This document shows positions 37,471-45,709 of a DNA stretch of 64,000 bases, piece after piece. Position 1 is the first letter of the stretch, and each line of letters starts with the position of its first letter. Location: positions 1 through 64,000 of the forward strand of contig NZ_BAABBQ010000001.1 of assembly GCF_039538045.1 (NCBI RefSeq), in the 5' to 3' direction. Made by a program: the position numbers and the translations under genes. The notes below the pieces were generated by a model. The model was not told the DNA's origin, ran no database searches, and saw only the letters and a program-made list of their open reading frames with translations. The stretch is from Sphingomonas swuensis (GTDB taxonomy: Bacteria > Pseudomonadota > Alphaproteobacteria > Sphingomonadales > Sphingomonadaceae).

Positions 37471-38115
37471 TCAGTCGCGGTCGGGGGCGCCCAAGGGGAA
37501 ATAGTGGCGGTATGGCCGCGCCTGTTCGACCGCCCGCGAGACCGCCGGTTGGGCGAGGAGACGGGCGCGGTAAGCGGCGAGCCTGGGACGATCGGGTCCG
37601 ATGCGTTCGATCCAGTCGGCGTAGAAGAGCGCGGGCGCGGCGGCGCAGTCGGCCATGGTGAAGCGCTCGCCGACCGCCCAGCCGTCATCGCCGAGCCGCC
37701 CCTCGAGCCAGTCATAGGCGCGGCGGAGCTGGACCATCGCCTGCTCGACCCCATGCGGATCGCGCTTGTCCTCGGGCCGGAGCGCGTTGCCGACAGGAAC
37801 GGTGGCCTTGTCCATTACCCGGCTGTCGAACACGCGATCGAGGAAGCGGACCTGAAGCCCCTCGTCGCCGTCGGGGATCCAGCGGTTCGAGCCGGGATGG
37901 TGGCGGTCGAGATGCTCGATGATGATCGAGCTCTCCGCGATCACCTGTCCGCCGTCGACCAGCAGCGGGAACTGGCCGAAGGGCGAAAGCGCGGCGAACT
38001 CGGGGCCATGCTGCTCGACCGAGCGGAACTCGAACGGCGTGTCGTTGGCCCAGAGCGGGATCAACGCCTTCCACGTGTAGCTGCTGAACGGGTGGCCGAA
38101 GAGGATGAGGCTCAC
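37471..38115 (-). CDS. Glutathione S-transferase family protein
   Basis: A 214-residue GST. The thioredoxin-like N-terminal domain runs to about residue 80 (SLILFGHPFSSYTWKALIPL, FGQFPLLVDGGQVIAESSII), with the cis-proline region QFPLL and glutathione-binding ESS. The helical C-terminal domain includes VGERFTMADCAAAPALFYAD, the family's N-capping motif. Serine in FSSYTWK may be the catalytic residue. It is the last gene of the eight-gene detoxification-type run; its ATG overlaps the stop of the RibD-like gene by four bases. Confidence 0.9.
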   Translation of the reverse strand: MSLILFGHPFSSYTWKALIPLWANDTPFEFRSVEQHGPEFAALSPFGQFPLLVDGGQVIAESSIIIEHLDRHHPGSNRWIPDGDEGLQVRFLDRVFDSRVMDKATVPVGNALRPEDKRDPHGVEQAMVQLRRAYDWLEGRLGDDGWAVGERFTMADCAAAPALFYADWIERIGPDRPRLAAYRARLLAQPAVSRAVEQARPYRHYFPLGAPDRD

Positions 38116-38834
38116 CAGCTACCCTCCGTCATCGCCGCCCGGCGGGCGCGTTCGCGCTCGCTGACGATTTCGGGTCCGGCCCAGTTGGCGCCGATCTCGC
38201 CGGCGGGCTCGTAGGTGGCGATGATCGCGCCGGCGCTGGTCGCCTTCTGCTCGACGAGGCGCATGGCCTTCGCACTTGGCCCGTCGCCGAGCAGGCGCTT
38301 GCCGCCGCCGAGGATGGCCGGGAAGATCATCAGGGTCAGCCGGTCGAGCAGGCCGGCCGCGATCAGCTGGGGATAAAGGGTGCTGCTGCCCTGGATGAGG
38401 AGGTCGGGTCCGTCACCGGCCTTGATCGCCTCAAGCTCGTCCACGCCGCCGACCTTCACGCTGTTCGACCAGGGAAGGTCCTGCTCGCCGCGGGTCAGGA
38501 CGTATTTGGTGGCGCGCGTGAAGTCCTGCCCCATCTGCATGGCCGCCGCCTCGCCCTCGTCCTTGCCGGTCATCTCGAACAGCTCGCCGTGACCGGTCGG
38601 ATCCTGTCCGACATAGGGCCAGTAGGCGGCGAAGATGTCGTAGGTGCGCCGCCCGAGCAGCAGGTCATAGGGCGCGGCGAAGAAGGCATCGATCGCCTCG
38701 CCCACCGCCTCGTCGAAGAATTGAGGCAGCCACCCACCATGGGCAAAACCGCCGGTCGGGTCCTCGGTCGGACCGCCGGGTGCCTGCATCACGCCGTCGA
38801 GGCTGACGAAGGCGCAGCCGCGGATCTTACGCAT
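38112..38834 (-). CDS. RibD-C / dihydrofolate-reductase-like protein
   Basis: A 240-residue protein of the dihydrofolate reductase/RibD C-terminal superfamily. Visible are the start FVSLDGVMQAPGG, the NADPH-binding LLLGRRTYDIFAAYWPYV, the KYVLTRG segment and LLIQGSSTLYPQLIAAGLLD, which forms part of the fold's last helix. Such stand-alone proteins, often called YyaP/YqjY-like, have unknown substrates. It overlaps the PhnB-like gene by eight bases and the GST gene by four. All eight genes of the run are on one strand and divergent from an HxlR regulator. Confidence 0.88.
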   Translation of the reverse strand: MRKIRGCAFVSLDGVMQAPGGPTEDPTGGFAHGGWLPQFFDEAVGEAIDAFFAAPYDLLLGRRTYDIFAAYWPYVGQDPTGHGELFEMTGKDEGEAAAMQMGQDFTRATKYVLTRGEQDLPWSNSVKVGGVDELEAIKAGDGPDLLIQGSSTLYPQLIAAGLLDRLTLMIFPAILGGGKRLLGDGPSAKAMRLVEQKATSAGAIIATYEPAGEIGANWAGPEIVSERERARRAAMTEGSW

Positions 38835-39324
38835 CGACCGTGTCCCCCCGGCGCGCGGCCTCGATGGTGGCGATGTCGATCTTCTGCATGGTCATCATCG
38901 CCTCGAAGACGCGGCGCGCGACCGCCGGATCGGGATCGTTGTTCCCCTCCATCAGCGCGCGCGGGGTGATCTGCCAGGCGAAGCCCCAGCGGTCGGAGCA
39001 CCAGCCGCAGTCGCTGGCCTGCCCTCCGTTGCCGACGATCGCGTCCCAGTAGCGATCGGTCTCCTCCTGGGTTTCGGTCAGCACCATGAAGCTCACCGCG
39101 AGGTTGGGCTTGAAGTCGGGGCCGCCGTTGAGGCCGAGGAACTGGCGCCCGAGCACGGTGAAGTCGACCGTCAGCTCGTCGCCCTGGTGGCCGCCGGGAT
39201 AGTCGCCGGGAGCGCCCATCGCGGGTCCGACGTGGCTGTCGGGGAAGGTGGCGGCGTAGAATTCGGCGGCCTTGCGGGCCTCGCCGCGATCGAACCAGAG
39301 GCAGGTGCGAAGCTTGTCGGTCAT
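38827..39324 (-). CDS. VOC/PhnB-like protein
   Basis: A 165-residue member of the vicinal-oxygen-chelate superfamily, PhnB/3-demethylubiquinone methyltransferase-like branch. Seen are LRTCLWFDRGEARKAAEFYA at the start, FTVLGRQFLGLNGGPDFK, and YWDAIVGNGGQASDCGWCSD, with GFAWQITPRAL before the C-terminal helix. The metal-site histidines of glyoxalases are not obvious. These proteins commonly occur in clusters with DUF1428, YCII and ECF sigma factors. It overlaps the next gene upstream by four bases and downstream by eight. Confidence 0.85.
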   Translation of the reverse strand: MTDKLRTCLWFDRGEARKAAEFYAATFPDSHVGPAMGAPGDYPGGHQGDELTVDFTVLGRQFLGLNGGPDFKPNLAVSFMVLTETQEETDRYWDAIVGNGGQASDCGWCSDRWGFAWQITPRALMEGNNDPDPAVARRVFEAMMTMQKIDIATIEAARRGDTVDA

Positions 39325-40115
39325 GCCGTTTCTCCATGGCGGGGGCCGACGAGGCCGAAGGCCGCGCCTTGAGGGTCGATCCCAGTAAGGCTGAACTCGC
39401 CGCCGGGGATCTGGTGCGGGCCCATCAGCACCTTGCCGCCGCCCGCGTTCACCGCGGCGGTCGCTCGGTCGATGTCGTCGACGCCGAGATAATAGGTCCA
39501 GGCCGAGCGGGTCACGCCCGGCATCAGCCCCATCATTGCGCCGATGCCCGTCTCGCCATGCTGGATGAAGCGATAGTCGCCATATTCGCCCATCGGCATC
39601 GAGCCCTGCTGGGTCCAGCCGAAGTGACGGGTGTAGAAGGCGACCGCGCGCTCGGCATCGGCACTGCCAAGCTCGTTCCAGCGGACATGCTGCGGCTGGT
39701 CGACCGAGAAGACGTCGCTGGTCGCGTCGGCCGGTCCGTCGGGCTTCATCAGGTAGAGGGGAGCGCCCGTCGGATCGGCGATCATCGCCATCCGGCCGAC
39801 ACCGGGTGCCGACCAGGGCGGCATCAGCGTGGCCGCGCCGTCCGCGACCGCGTCGGCGACCGCACGGTCGACATCCTCGACGGACAGGTAACCGAGCCAG
39901 GACGGGGTGGCGCCATGCTCGGCCATCGCCGGATCGAGGCGAAGCACGCCGCCGGCATTGCCGCCATCGCCGCGCCGGATCATCCGATAGTCGAACTCTC
40001 CGGCGGGTTTCGGTTCGATGTCCCAGCCGACCACGGCGTCGTAGAAGGCCTTGGCCCCGTCGGGATCGGGGGTCATCAGCTCGTACCAGATGAAGCTTCC
40101 GGTCGAATTAGCCAT
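39321..40115 (-). CDS. Two-domain VOC (glyoxalase-like) protein
   Basis: A 264-residue protein with two glyoxalase/VOC modules. The first starts at FIWYELMTPDPDGAKAFYD and ends around LYLMKPDG; the second starts at VRWNELGSADAERAVAFYTR and ends with GPHQIPGGEFSLTGIDPQGA. Both repeats carry the beta-alpha-beta-beta-beta plan. Such proteins may isomerise or bind small toxic carbonyls. It overlaps the PhnB-like gene by four bases and the DUF1428 gene by eight, all in one operon. Confidence 0.88.
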   Translation of the reverse strand: MANSTGSFIWYELMTPDPDGAKAFYDAVVGWDIEPKPAGEFDYRMIRRGDGGNAGGVLRLDPAMAEHGATPSWLGYLSVEDVDRAVADAVADGAATLMPPWSAPGVGRMAMIADPTGAPLYLMKPDGPADATSDVFSVDQPQHVRWNELGSADAERAVAFYTRHFGWTQQGSMPMGEYGDYRFIQHGETGIGAMMGLMPGVTRSAWTYYLGVDDIDRATAAVNAGGGKVLMGPHQIPGGEFSLTGIDPQGAAFGLVGPRHGETA

Positions 40116-40470
40116 TGGCCTTCTCCAGCAGGACGATGGGCTCGAAGCCGCCGAAGATCATCCGCTTGCCGTCGAACGGCATGGGCGTCTTCATCATCAC
40201 CTCATTCTGACCCATGCGCGCGAAAGCGGCGTCACGGGTCGCCTTGTCCGGCCATTCGATCCAGGAGAAGCAGACCGTCTCGCCCTCCTGTCGGTCGACC
40301 GAGCGATGGAAGTCGGTCTGCTTGCCTTCGGGCACATCGTCGGCCCAGCATTCTACGATCCTGAGCGCACCTTCCTCGATCATGATCGCGTCCATCTGCC
40401 GCGCGTGATCGATGAAGGCCTGGCGGTCGCCGACCTTCACAGGAATGACGAATCCATCGACGTAGGCCAT
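40108..40470 (-). CDS. DUF1428 family protein (copy A)
   Basis: A 120-residue protein of the DUF1428 family, dimeric alpha/beta-barrel-like. Characteristic are the start MAYVDGFVIPV, WADDVPEGKQTDFHRSV, ETVCFSWIEWPDKATRDA and the closing MPFDGKRMIFGGFEPIV. Function is unknown, possibly binding small reactive molecules, as the fold is shared with antibiotic-biosynthesis monooxygenases. A related copy lies directly upstream (40474-40863), three bases away. Confidence 0.9.
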   Translation of the reverse strand: MAYVDGFVIPVKVGDRQAFIDHARQMDAIMIEEGALRIVECWADDVPEGKQTDFHRSVDRQEGETVCFSWIEWPDKATRDAAFARMGQNEVMMKTPMPFDGKRMIFGGFEPIVLLEKANG

Positions 40471-40473
40471 GGC

Positions 40474-40863
40474 TCAGGCCTCCGATTTGCGGGCGGCGAG
40501 GAGCGCCTCCAGCGCCTCATTCCCGACCAGCGGGGTGAAGCCGCCCCAGAACATGCGCTTGCCGTCGAACGGCATCTCGCCCTCGGGCTGAAGCTCGGGC
40601 ATCCCCATGATCCTTTCCCAGCCTGCGTCACGGGCTGCCTTGTCGGGCCAGATGACGAAGGAGAAGACGACATTCTCGCCTTCCTCGGCGTGGACCGAGC
40701 GGGGAAAGCTGGTGAGGGTGCCGGGCTTCAGTCCGTCGCCGAGGGTCTCGATCGATACGCCACCGAGCTTGGCCGCTTCGCGGGCGAAGGTCTCTGCCAT
40801 CGCCTTGTAGGCGTCATGCTTGTCGGGATGCAGGGGCAGGATGAATCCATCGACGTAGCTCAT
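40474..40863 (-). CDS. DUF1428 family protein (copy B)
   Basis: A 129-residue paralogue of the neighbouring DUF1428 gene: MSYVDGFILPLHPDKHDAYK at the start, TSFPRSVHAEEGENVVFSF, IWPDKAARDAGWERIM and MPFDGKRMFWGGFTPLV at the end. It lacks the WADDVPEGK segment and has GDGLKPGTLTSF instead, so the two copies have diverged and probably handle different molecules. Its ATG at 40863 overlaps the GST stop (ATGA). The three-base gap and shared architecture indicate tandem duplication. Confidence 0.9.
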   Translation of the reverse strand: MSYVDGFILPLHPDKHDAYKAMAETFAREAAKLGGVSIETLGDGLKPGTLTSFPRSVHAEEGENVVFSFVIWPDKAARDAGWERIMGMPELQPEGEMPFDGKRMFWGGFTPLVGNEALEALLAARKSEA

Positions 40864-41534
40864 GCGACTTCTCCCTTCGGTTTGTCGGAGTAGAGCGCGA
40901 TCTGGTCGGCCAGCGCGCGCTGGAAGGCGGGACGGGCAAGGCCGCGCGCCCGATAGGCGTCGAGCGTCGGATATTCGGCCACCGGGCCGCGCTCGTCGCC
41001 CATGATGCGCAGGACGGCGACCATCATCAGGTCGCCGATGGTGAAGCGATCGCCTTCGAGCCATTCGGAGCCGCCGAGCCATTCGGCCACCCGGCCAAGC
41101 CGCTTGACCAGCTCCTCGCGGGCGCTCGGCTTGCGCAGCCTGGCCCACTCCTCACCCGGGTAGAAAGCATCAAGCGCGGCATAGCCCATGACCCATGGCT
41201 CGACGCTGTTGAGCGCGGCATAGGTCCACTGGATGGCGCGGGCGCGAGCGGCGGGGTCGCTCGGCAGCAGTCGCTCGTCCTTCTCGCCGATGTGCTGGAC
41301 GATTGCCCCGCTCTCGAACAGCTGGAGGTCGCCTTCGCGATAGGCGGGCACCTGGCAGAAGGGCTGTTCGCGTTCGTAGCCGGGCGGGATGGGCCCGACC
41401 GTCCGGACGCAATAGTCGGCGCCGATCTCCTCGAGTGCCCAGCGGACTCGAAGATCGCGGACCTGGCCGCGGGCGAAGGGCGGGACCCAGCCGAACGTCG
41501 TCAGCTCGATTCCCGCTTGCTCGACGAGGGCCAC
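40860..41534 (-). CDS. Glutathione S-transferase family protein
   Basis: A 224-residue GST unlike the one at 37471-38115. The N-terminal domain contains LTTFGWVPPFARGQVRDLR, a GST motif with a proline-phenylalanine pair, and CQVPAYREGDLQLFESGAIV as the glutathione site. The C-terminal helices include WLEGDRFTIGDLMMVAVLRI. GTG at 41534 gives MALVEQAG and lies two bases before the upstream VOC stop; no ATG is available nearby. It is translated with the DUF1428 gene downstream (four-base overlap). Confidence 0.88.
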   Translation of the reverse strand: MALVEQAGIELTTFGWVPPFARGQVRDLRVRWALEEIGADYCVRTVGPIPPGYEREQPFCQVPAYREGDLQLFESGAIVQHIGEKDERLLPSDPAARARAIQWTYAALNSVEPWVMGYAALDAFYPGEEWARLRKPSAREELVKRLGRVAEWLGGSEWLEGDRFTIGDLMMVAVLRIMGDERGPVAEYPTLDAYRARGLARPAFQRALADQIALYSDKPKGEVA

Positions 41535-41536
41535 GG

Positions 41537-41977
41537 TCAGGCCTCTTCGACGATCGGCTGGTGCGGGACTTCCGCCATGGCATCGAGGTTCATCCAGCCG
41601 ACTTCCCAATGGTGCCCGTCGGGGTCCTCGAAGCTGCGGCCGTACATCATTTCACCCATTTCCTGGGTCGGACCCGGATCGGGCAGGCCGCCCGCGGCCT
41701 CGGCGGTCGCGACCATCGCGTCCACGCCGGCACGGCTGTTGGCGGACACGCACAGCAGAACCTGGCTGGTCGCGTGGGCGTCGGCCACCGGCTTGCTGGT
41801 GAAGGTCGAGTAGAAGGGGTGCGCGAGGAGCATGACTTTAATCTCGTCGCTCCACGCCATCATGCTGGCCTGCTCGTTCGAGAATTTGGGATCCTTGGTG
41901 AAGCCAAGGGTCTCGTAGAAGGCGGTCGATCGCGCGACGTCCTTCACCGGCAGGTTGATGAAGATCATCTTGGGCAC
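41537..41977 (-). CDS. VOC family protein (glyoxalase-like)
   Basis: A 146-residue protein starting at GTG 41977 (MPKMIFINLPVKDVARSTA); AAGGGGAAG upstream is a good ribosome binding site, and ATG 41968 would shorten it by three residues. It has one complete VOC module: FYETLGFTKDPKFS, KVMLLAHPFYSTF, and GEMMYGRSFEDPDGHHWEVG with the H and E typical of metal binding in the family. As first gene of the minus-strand run it faces the HxlR regulator across 82 bases, so it should respond directly to that regulator. Confidence 0.88.
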   Translation of the reverse strand: MPKMIFINLPVKDVARSTAFYETLGFTKDPKFSNEQASMMAWSDEIKVMLLAHPFYSTFTSKPVADAHATSQVLLCVSANSRAGVDAMVATAEAAGGLPDPGPTQEMGEMMYGRSFEDPDGHHWEVGWMNLDAMAEVPHQPIVEEA

Positions 41978-42059
41978 TGGCTTCCCCTTCCATGTGCGAC
42001 TCGGAACGCTTGAAGGCTGCCTCCATTCGTCATATATTGCAACCGTGCAGTTAGGAAAA

Positions 42060-42731
42060 GTGACCAAGCGAGCGACGGCCGAGACGAAGCGGCTGTACGA
42101 CGATGCCTGCGGGACCGCGCACGGACTCGAGCTGGTCGGCGACCGCTGGACGCTGCTGCTGCTGCGCGAGCTGATGTACGGGCCGCGGCGCTTTTCAGAC
42201 CTCAAGCGCGACATGCTCGGGATCAGCGCCAACGTGCTGAGCCAGCGGCTCGAGGAGCTCGAGCGGCGCGGATTGCTCAGCAAGGTTCGGCTTCCGCCAC
42301 CGGCAGCGCGCGACGCCTACCGGGCGACCGAGTGGGGTCTCGAGGTCAAGCCGGTCATTATGGAACTCGGCCGCTTCGCCGCGCGCTCGCCGGGGCACGA
42401 TCCGACGCTTCCGCTAAGCCCGGTCTCGATCATGATGAGCTTCGAGACGATGATCGACGCCGGCCAGGCGGACGGCTTCTCGGGGCGGATCGGGTTGGTC
42501 CTGAACGACGAGCCCTTCATCGCCGACGTCCAGGGCCCGGCGATCACCGTTTCGCGCGGCGCGGTCGACGCCTGCCCGGCGGTGATCACCGGAACGCCGG
42601 AAGTGGTCGCGGGCGTGGTCTATGGCGGCGCACCGGTCGAAATGCTGGCTTTCGCGGGAGACGAAGCGCTGGCACGGCGTTTCCTCACCCTCTTCACCCT
42701 GCCGCCCAAGGTCGACGCCCGCCCCGGTTGA
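42060..42731 (+). CDS. HxlR-family winged-helix regulator with C-terminal SCP2/effector-like domain
   Basis: A 223-residue regulator. The N-terminal HxlR domain contains [42 protein letters not shown] and [13 protein letters not shown], with a wing at [10 protein letters not shown]. HxlR proteins sense aldehydes or oxidants, in Bacillus formaldehyde. The extra 100 C-terminal residues resemble a sterol-carrier/SCP2-like pocket ([19 protein letters not shown]), seen in larger members. GTG 42060 is chosen; GTG 42045 also exists. It is divergent from the VOC-GST-DUF1428 cluster and very probably controls it. Confidence 0.85.
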   Translation: MTKRATAETKRLYDDACGTAHGLELVGDRWTLLLLRELMYGPRRFSDLKRDMLGISANVLSQRLEELERRGLLSKVRLPPPAARDAYRATEWGLEVKPVIMELGRFAARSPGHDPTLPLSPVSIMMSFETMIDAGQADGFSGRIGLVLNDEPFIADVQGPAITVSRGAVDACPAVITGTPEVVAGVVYGGAPVEMLAFAGDEALARRFLTLFTLPPKVDARPG

Positions 42732-42763
42732 GACACATGGCCGCCCCAGCTAGAGCCTGCCTC

Positions 42764-43768
42764 ATGTCCGACCTCCAGAACGAAACCCAGCTTCCCTCGG
42801 GCGAGACGCTGATGACCGCGCCCGACAAGATGCTGAAGGTGCGCGACGCCTTCGGGATCGACAGCGACATGGAGGTGCCGGCCTTCTCCGAGGCCGACGA
42901 GCGCGTTCCCGACCTCGATCCCGCCTATGTGTTCGATCCCGATACCACCCTCGCCATCTGCGCCGGCTTCGCGCGCAATCGGCGGGTGATGGTCCAGGGC
43001 TATCACGGGACCGGCAAGTCGACCCACATCGAGCAGGTCGCGGCGCGGCTGAAGTGGCCGTGCATCCGGATCAACCTCGACGCGCACATCAGCCGAATCG
43101 ACCTCATCGGCCGCGACGCGATCGTGCTTCGCGGCGGCCAGCAGGTGACCGAGTTCCGCGAGGGCCTGTTGCCGTGGGCGCTCCAGCACCCGGTCGCGCT
43201 TGTGTTCGACGAATATGACGCCGGCCGCCCGGACGTGATGTTCGTCATCCAGCGCGTGCTCGAGGTCGAGGGCAAGCTGACCCTGCTCGACCAGAACCGG
43301 GTGATCCGTCCCAATCCCAATTTCCGGATGTTCGCGACCACCAACACGATCGGGCTGGGCGACACGACCGGGCTCTATCATGGCACGCAGGCGCTCAACC
43401 AGGGTCAGCTCGACCGCTGGAACATCGTCACGACGCTGAACTATCTGCCGGCGGCGACCGAGGCTCAGATCGTGCTCGCCAAGTCGGGCGAATATGACAA
43501 GCCCGACGGTCGCAAGACGGTCGAGCAGATGGTCAAGGTCGCCGACCTGACGCGGAGCGCCTTCATCAACGGCGACATCTCGACCGTGATGAGCCCGCGC
43601 ACGGTGATCAGCTGGGCCCAGAATGCGCTGATCTTCGGCGACGTCGGCTTCGCCTTCCGGGTGAGCTTCCTCAACAAGTGCGACGAGGCCGAGCGTGGCC
43701 TGATCGCGGAAATGTATCAGCGGGTGTTCGGCAAGGACCTGCCGGAGAGCATCGCGGGCAAGGCCTGA
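42764..43768 (+). CDS. cobS: Cobaltochelatase-like AAA ATPase CobS
   Basis: A 334-residue AAA+ ATPase with Walker A GYHGTGKS and Walker [12 protein letters not shown]; the arginine/sensor region is [18 protein letters not shown]. It is the motor subunit that with CobT and CobN inserts cobalt into hydrogenobyrinic acid diamide in aerobic cobalamin synthesis. cobN and other cobalamin genes are absent from the window; in sphingomonads CobST often stand apart and their role may be different. It is followed directly by cobT, whose GTG start lies immediately after the TGA. Confidence 0.93.
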   Translation: MSDLQNETQLPSGETLMTAPDKMLKVRDAFGIDSDMEVPAFSEADERVPDLDPAYVFDPDTTLAICAGFARNRRVMVQGYHGTGKSTHIEQVAARLKWPCIRINLDAHISRIDLIGRDAIVLRGGQQVTEFREGLLPWALQHPVALVFDEYDAGRPDVMFVIQRVLEVEGKLTLLDQNRVIRPNPNFRMFATTNTIGLGDTTGLYHGTQALNQGQLDRWNIVTTLNYLPAATEAQIVLAKSGEYDKPDGRKTVEQMVKVADLTRSAFINGDISTVMSPRTVISWAQNALIFGDVGFAFRVSFLNKCDEAERGLIAEMYQRVFGKDLPESIAGKA

Positions 43769-45589
43769 GTGGCCGAAACCACGCCGCTCGATCGCTTCCG
43801 CCAGGTGCTTGCGGGCGCCGCGCGAGCGATCGCGCGCGACCCCGAGGTGGAGGTCGCCTTCGCTTCCGAGAGCGGGGCGCAGGGCGGCAAGCTGGCGCGA
43901 GTGGTGTCGCCGGGGCCGGGGTTGGCGCCGCGACTGGTCGCCGAAGCGCGCGGCGCGGCGGATTCGGTCGCGCTGAGGCTTCGTCACCATGATGCCAAGC
44001 TGCACGGCACTCAGGCGCCGGCCGACCCCGAGGCACGGGCAGTGTTCGACGCGCTCGAGGGAGCACGGGTCGAGGCGCTGGGCGCCCGGGCCATGGCCGG
44101 GGTTCGCGGGAACCTCTCCGAGTTGGCCGAGGCGCGGATCCGGAGCGATGCGATCACCCGGGCCCGGAGCGCGGAGGAAGTCCCGCTCGCGACCGCGATC
44201 GGACTGCTCGCGCGCGAGCGGCTGACCGGCGAGGCGCCGCCCGAGGCGGCCGCGCGCGGGCTCGAACTGGTGCGCCCCTGGATCGAGGAGAAAGCGGCTG
44301 GCGACCTCGATTCGCTTGCGCTTGCGCTCGATGACCAGGCCGCCTTCGCTGCGCTAGCCCGCAAGCTGCTCGAGGATCTTGAGCTGGTCGCGGCCGAAGA
44401 CACTCCCGAGGAGGATCCGGACGAGGGCGGCGAGGACGAGCAGGGCGAAGACGAAGGCGAGGACGACTCGGACGACGAGGAGCAGGATGCCGGGCCGCAG
44501 GGCGGCGAGATGGAGCAGCGCGCCCAGCAGGAACAGTCCGACGAGGAGCAGGAGGACCTCGACGCCGACGACAGCGACGAGGAGCCCGGCGAGCCCGGCG
44601 AGCAGGGCGAGAGCAGCGCCGCCGCCCGCCCGAACCGTCGGCCGAACGAACCCGAACTTGCGGGCGACTATCGCGCCTTCACCACTCGCTTCGACGAAGT
44701 GGTCGAGGCCAGCGACCTGTGCGACGAGGAGGAACTGAACCGGCTGCGCGCCTATCTCGATACGCAGCTCGGGGCGTTGCAGGGGGTGGTGACACGACTC
44801 GCCAACCGGCTGCAGCGGCGGCTGATGGCGCAACAGGCGCGCTCATGGGACTTCGACCAGGAGGAAGGGCTGCTCGACGCGGCACGGCTGGCGCGGGTGA
44901 TCGTCTCGCCCGGCCACAGCCTGAGCTACAAGATCGAGCGCGAGACCGAGTTCAAGGACACGGTCGTGAGCCTGCTGATCGACAACAGCGGGTCGATGCG
45001 CGGGCGGCCGATCAGCATCGCCGCGATCAGCGCAGACATCCTCGCGCGGACCCTCGAGCGGTGCGGGGTCGCGACCGAGATCCTCGGCTTCACCACCCGG
45101 GCGTGGAAGGGCGGACAGAGCCGCGAGGCGTGGCTGGGGGACGGCCGGCCACCCTCGCCGGGGCGGCTCAACGATCTCAGGCACATCGTCTACAAGCGCG
45201 CCGACGAGCCCTATCGCCATGCGCGGCGCAACCTCGGGCTGATGATGCGCGAGGGACTGCTCAAGGAGAATATCGACGGCGAGGCGCTGCTCTGGGCGCA
45301 TGGCCGGCTGATCGCACGGCCCGAGGAGCGGCGAATCCTGATGGTCATCAGCGACGGCGCGCCGGTGGACGATTCGACCGCGAGCGCCAATGGCGGCGCC
45401 TATCTGGAAAAGCATCTGCGCCAGGTGATCGGCTGGATCGAGACCCGCTCGCCGGTCGAGCTGTCGGCGATCGGGATCGGTCACGACGTGACCCGCTATT
45501 ACGAGCGGGCGGTGACGATCATGGATGCCGAGCAATTGGGCGGGGCGCTGGTCGAGCAGCTGGCCGGCCTGTTCGACCTCAAGGGCTGA
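43769..45589 (+). CDS. cobT: Cobaltochelatase subunit CobT
   Basis: A 606-residue partner of CobS. It has an N-terminal helical domain (about 1-210), a strongly acidic linker rich in D, E and Q (about 215-300) and a C-terminal von Willebrand A domain with the MIDAS motif [13 protein letters not shown] and a late [12 protein letters not shown]. In the Co-chelatase complex it forms a ring with CobS. GTG at 43769 follows the cobS stop without a gap, so translation is coupled. The GC-rich hairpin at 45602-45637 probably ends its transcript. Confidence 0.93.
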   Translation: MAETTPLDRFRQVLAGAARAIARDPEVEVAFASESGAQGGKLARVVSPGPGLAPRLVAEARGAADSVALRLRHHDAKLHGTQAPADPEARAVFDALEGARVEALGARAMAGVRGNLSELAEARIRSDAITRARSAEEVPLATAIGLLARERLTGEAPPEAAARGLELVRPWIEEKAAGDLDSLALALDDQAAFAALARKLLEDLELVAAEDTPEEDPDEGGEDEQGEDEGEDDSDDEEQDAGPQGGEMEQRAQQEQSDEEQEDLDADDSDEEPGEPGEQGESSAAARPNRRPNEPELAGDYRAFTTRFDEVVEASDLCDEEELNRLRAYLDTQLGALQGVVTRLANRLQRRLMAQQARSWDFDQEEGLLDAARLARVIVSPGHSLSYKIERETEFKDTVVSLLIDNSGSMRGRPISIAAISADILARTLERCGVATEILGFTTRAWKGGQSREAWLGDGRPPSPGRLNDLRHIVYKRADEPYRHARRNLGLMMREGLLKENIDGEALLWAHGRLIARPEERRILMVISDGAPVDDSTASANGGAYLEKHLRQVIGWIETRSPVELSAIGIGHDVTRYYERAVTIMDAEQLGGALVEQLAGLFDLKG

Positions 45590-45601
45590 GGTCGAAGGGA
45601 T

Positions 45602-45698
45602 GGACCCGGCGGCGATACGCCACCGACCGCCGGGTCCCCCTCGTTACGCGACGCGAGGGATAGGGGCGGACGAGCCGACAGGGGGAAAAGCTCGTCCG
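45602..45698 (+). terminator. Three successive hairpins after cobT
   Basis: Three perfect inverted repeats fill the 120-base gap: GGACCCGGCGG/CCGCCGGGTCC (45602-45612, 45627-45637), CCCTCG/CGAGGG (45638-45643, 45654-45659) and CGGACGAGC/GCTCGTCCG (45667-45675, 45690-45698). The first is a likely cobT terminator, though without a U run. The third is only twelve bases before the phytase-like ATG and could affect its translation. Confidence 0.6.
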
Positions 45699-45709
45699 TT
45701 GAAGGACTT

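Noticed and set aside
42764..45589. Full cobalamin biosynthesis locus around cobST
   Set aside because: No cobN or other cob genes and no cobalamin riboswitch seen nearby.
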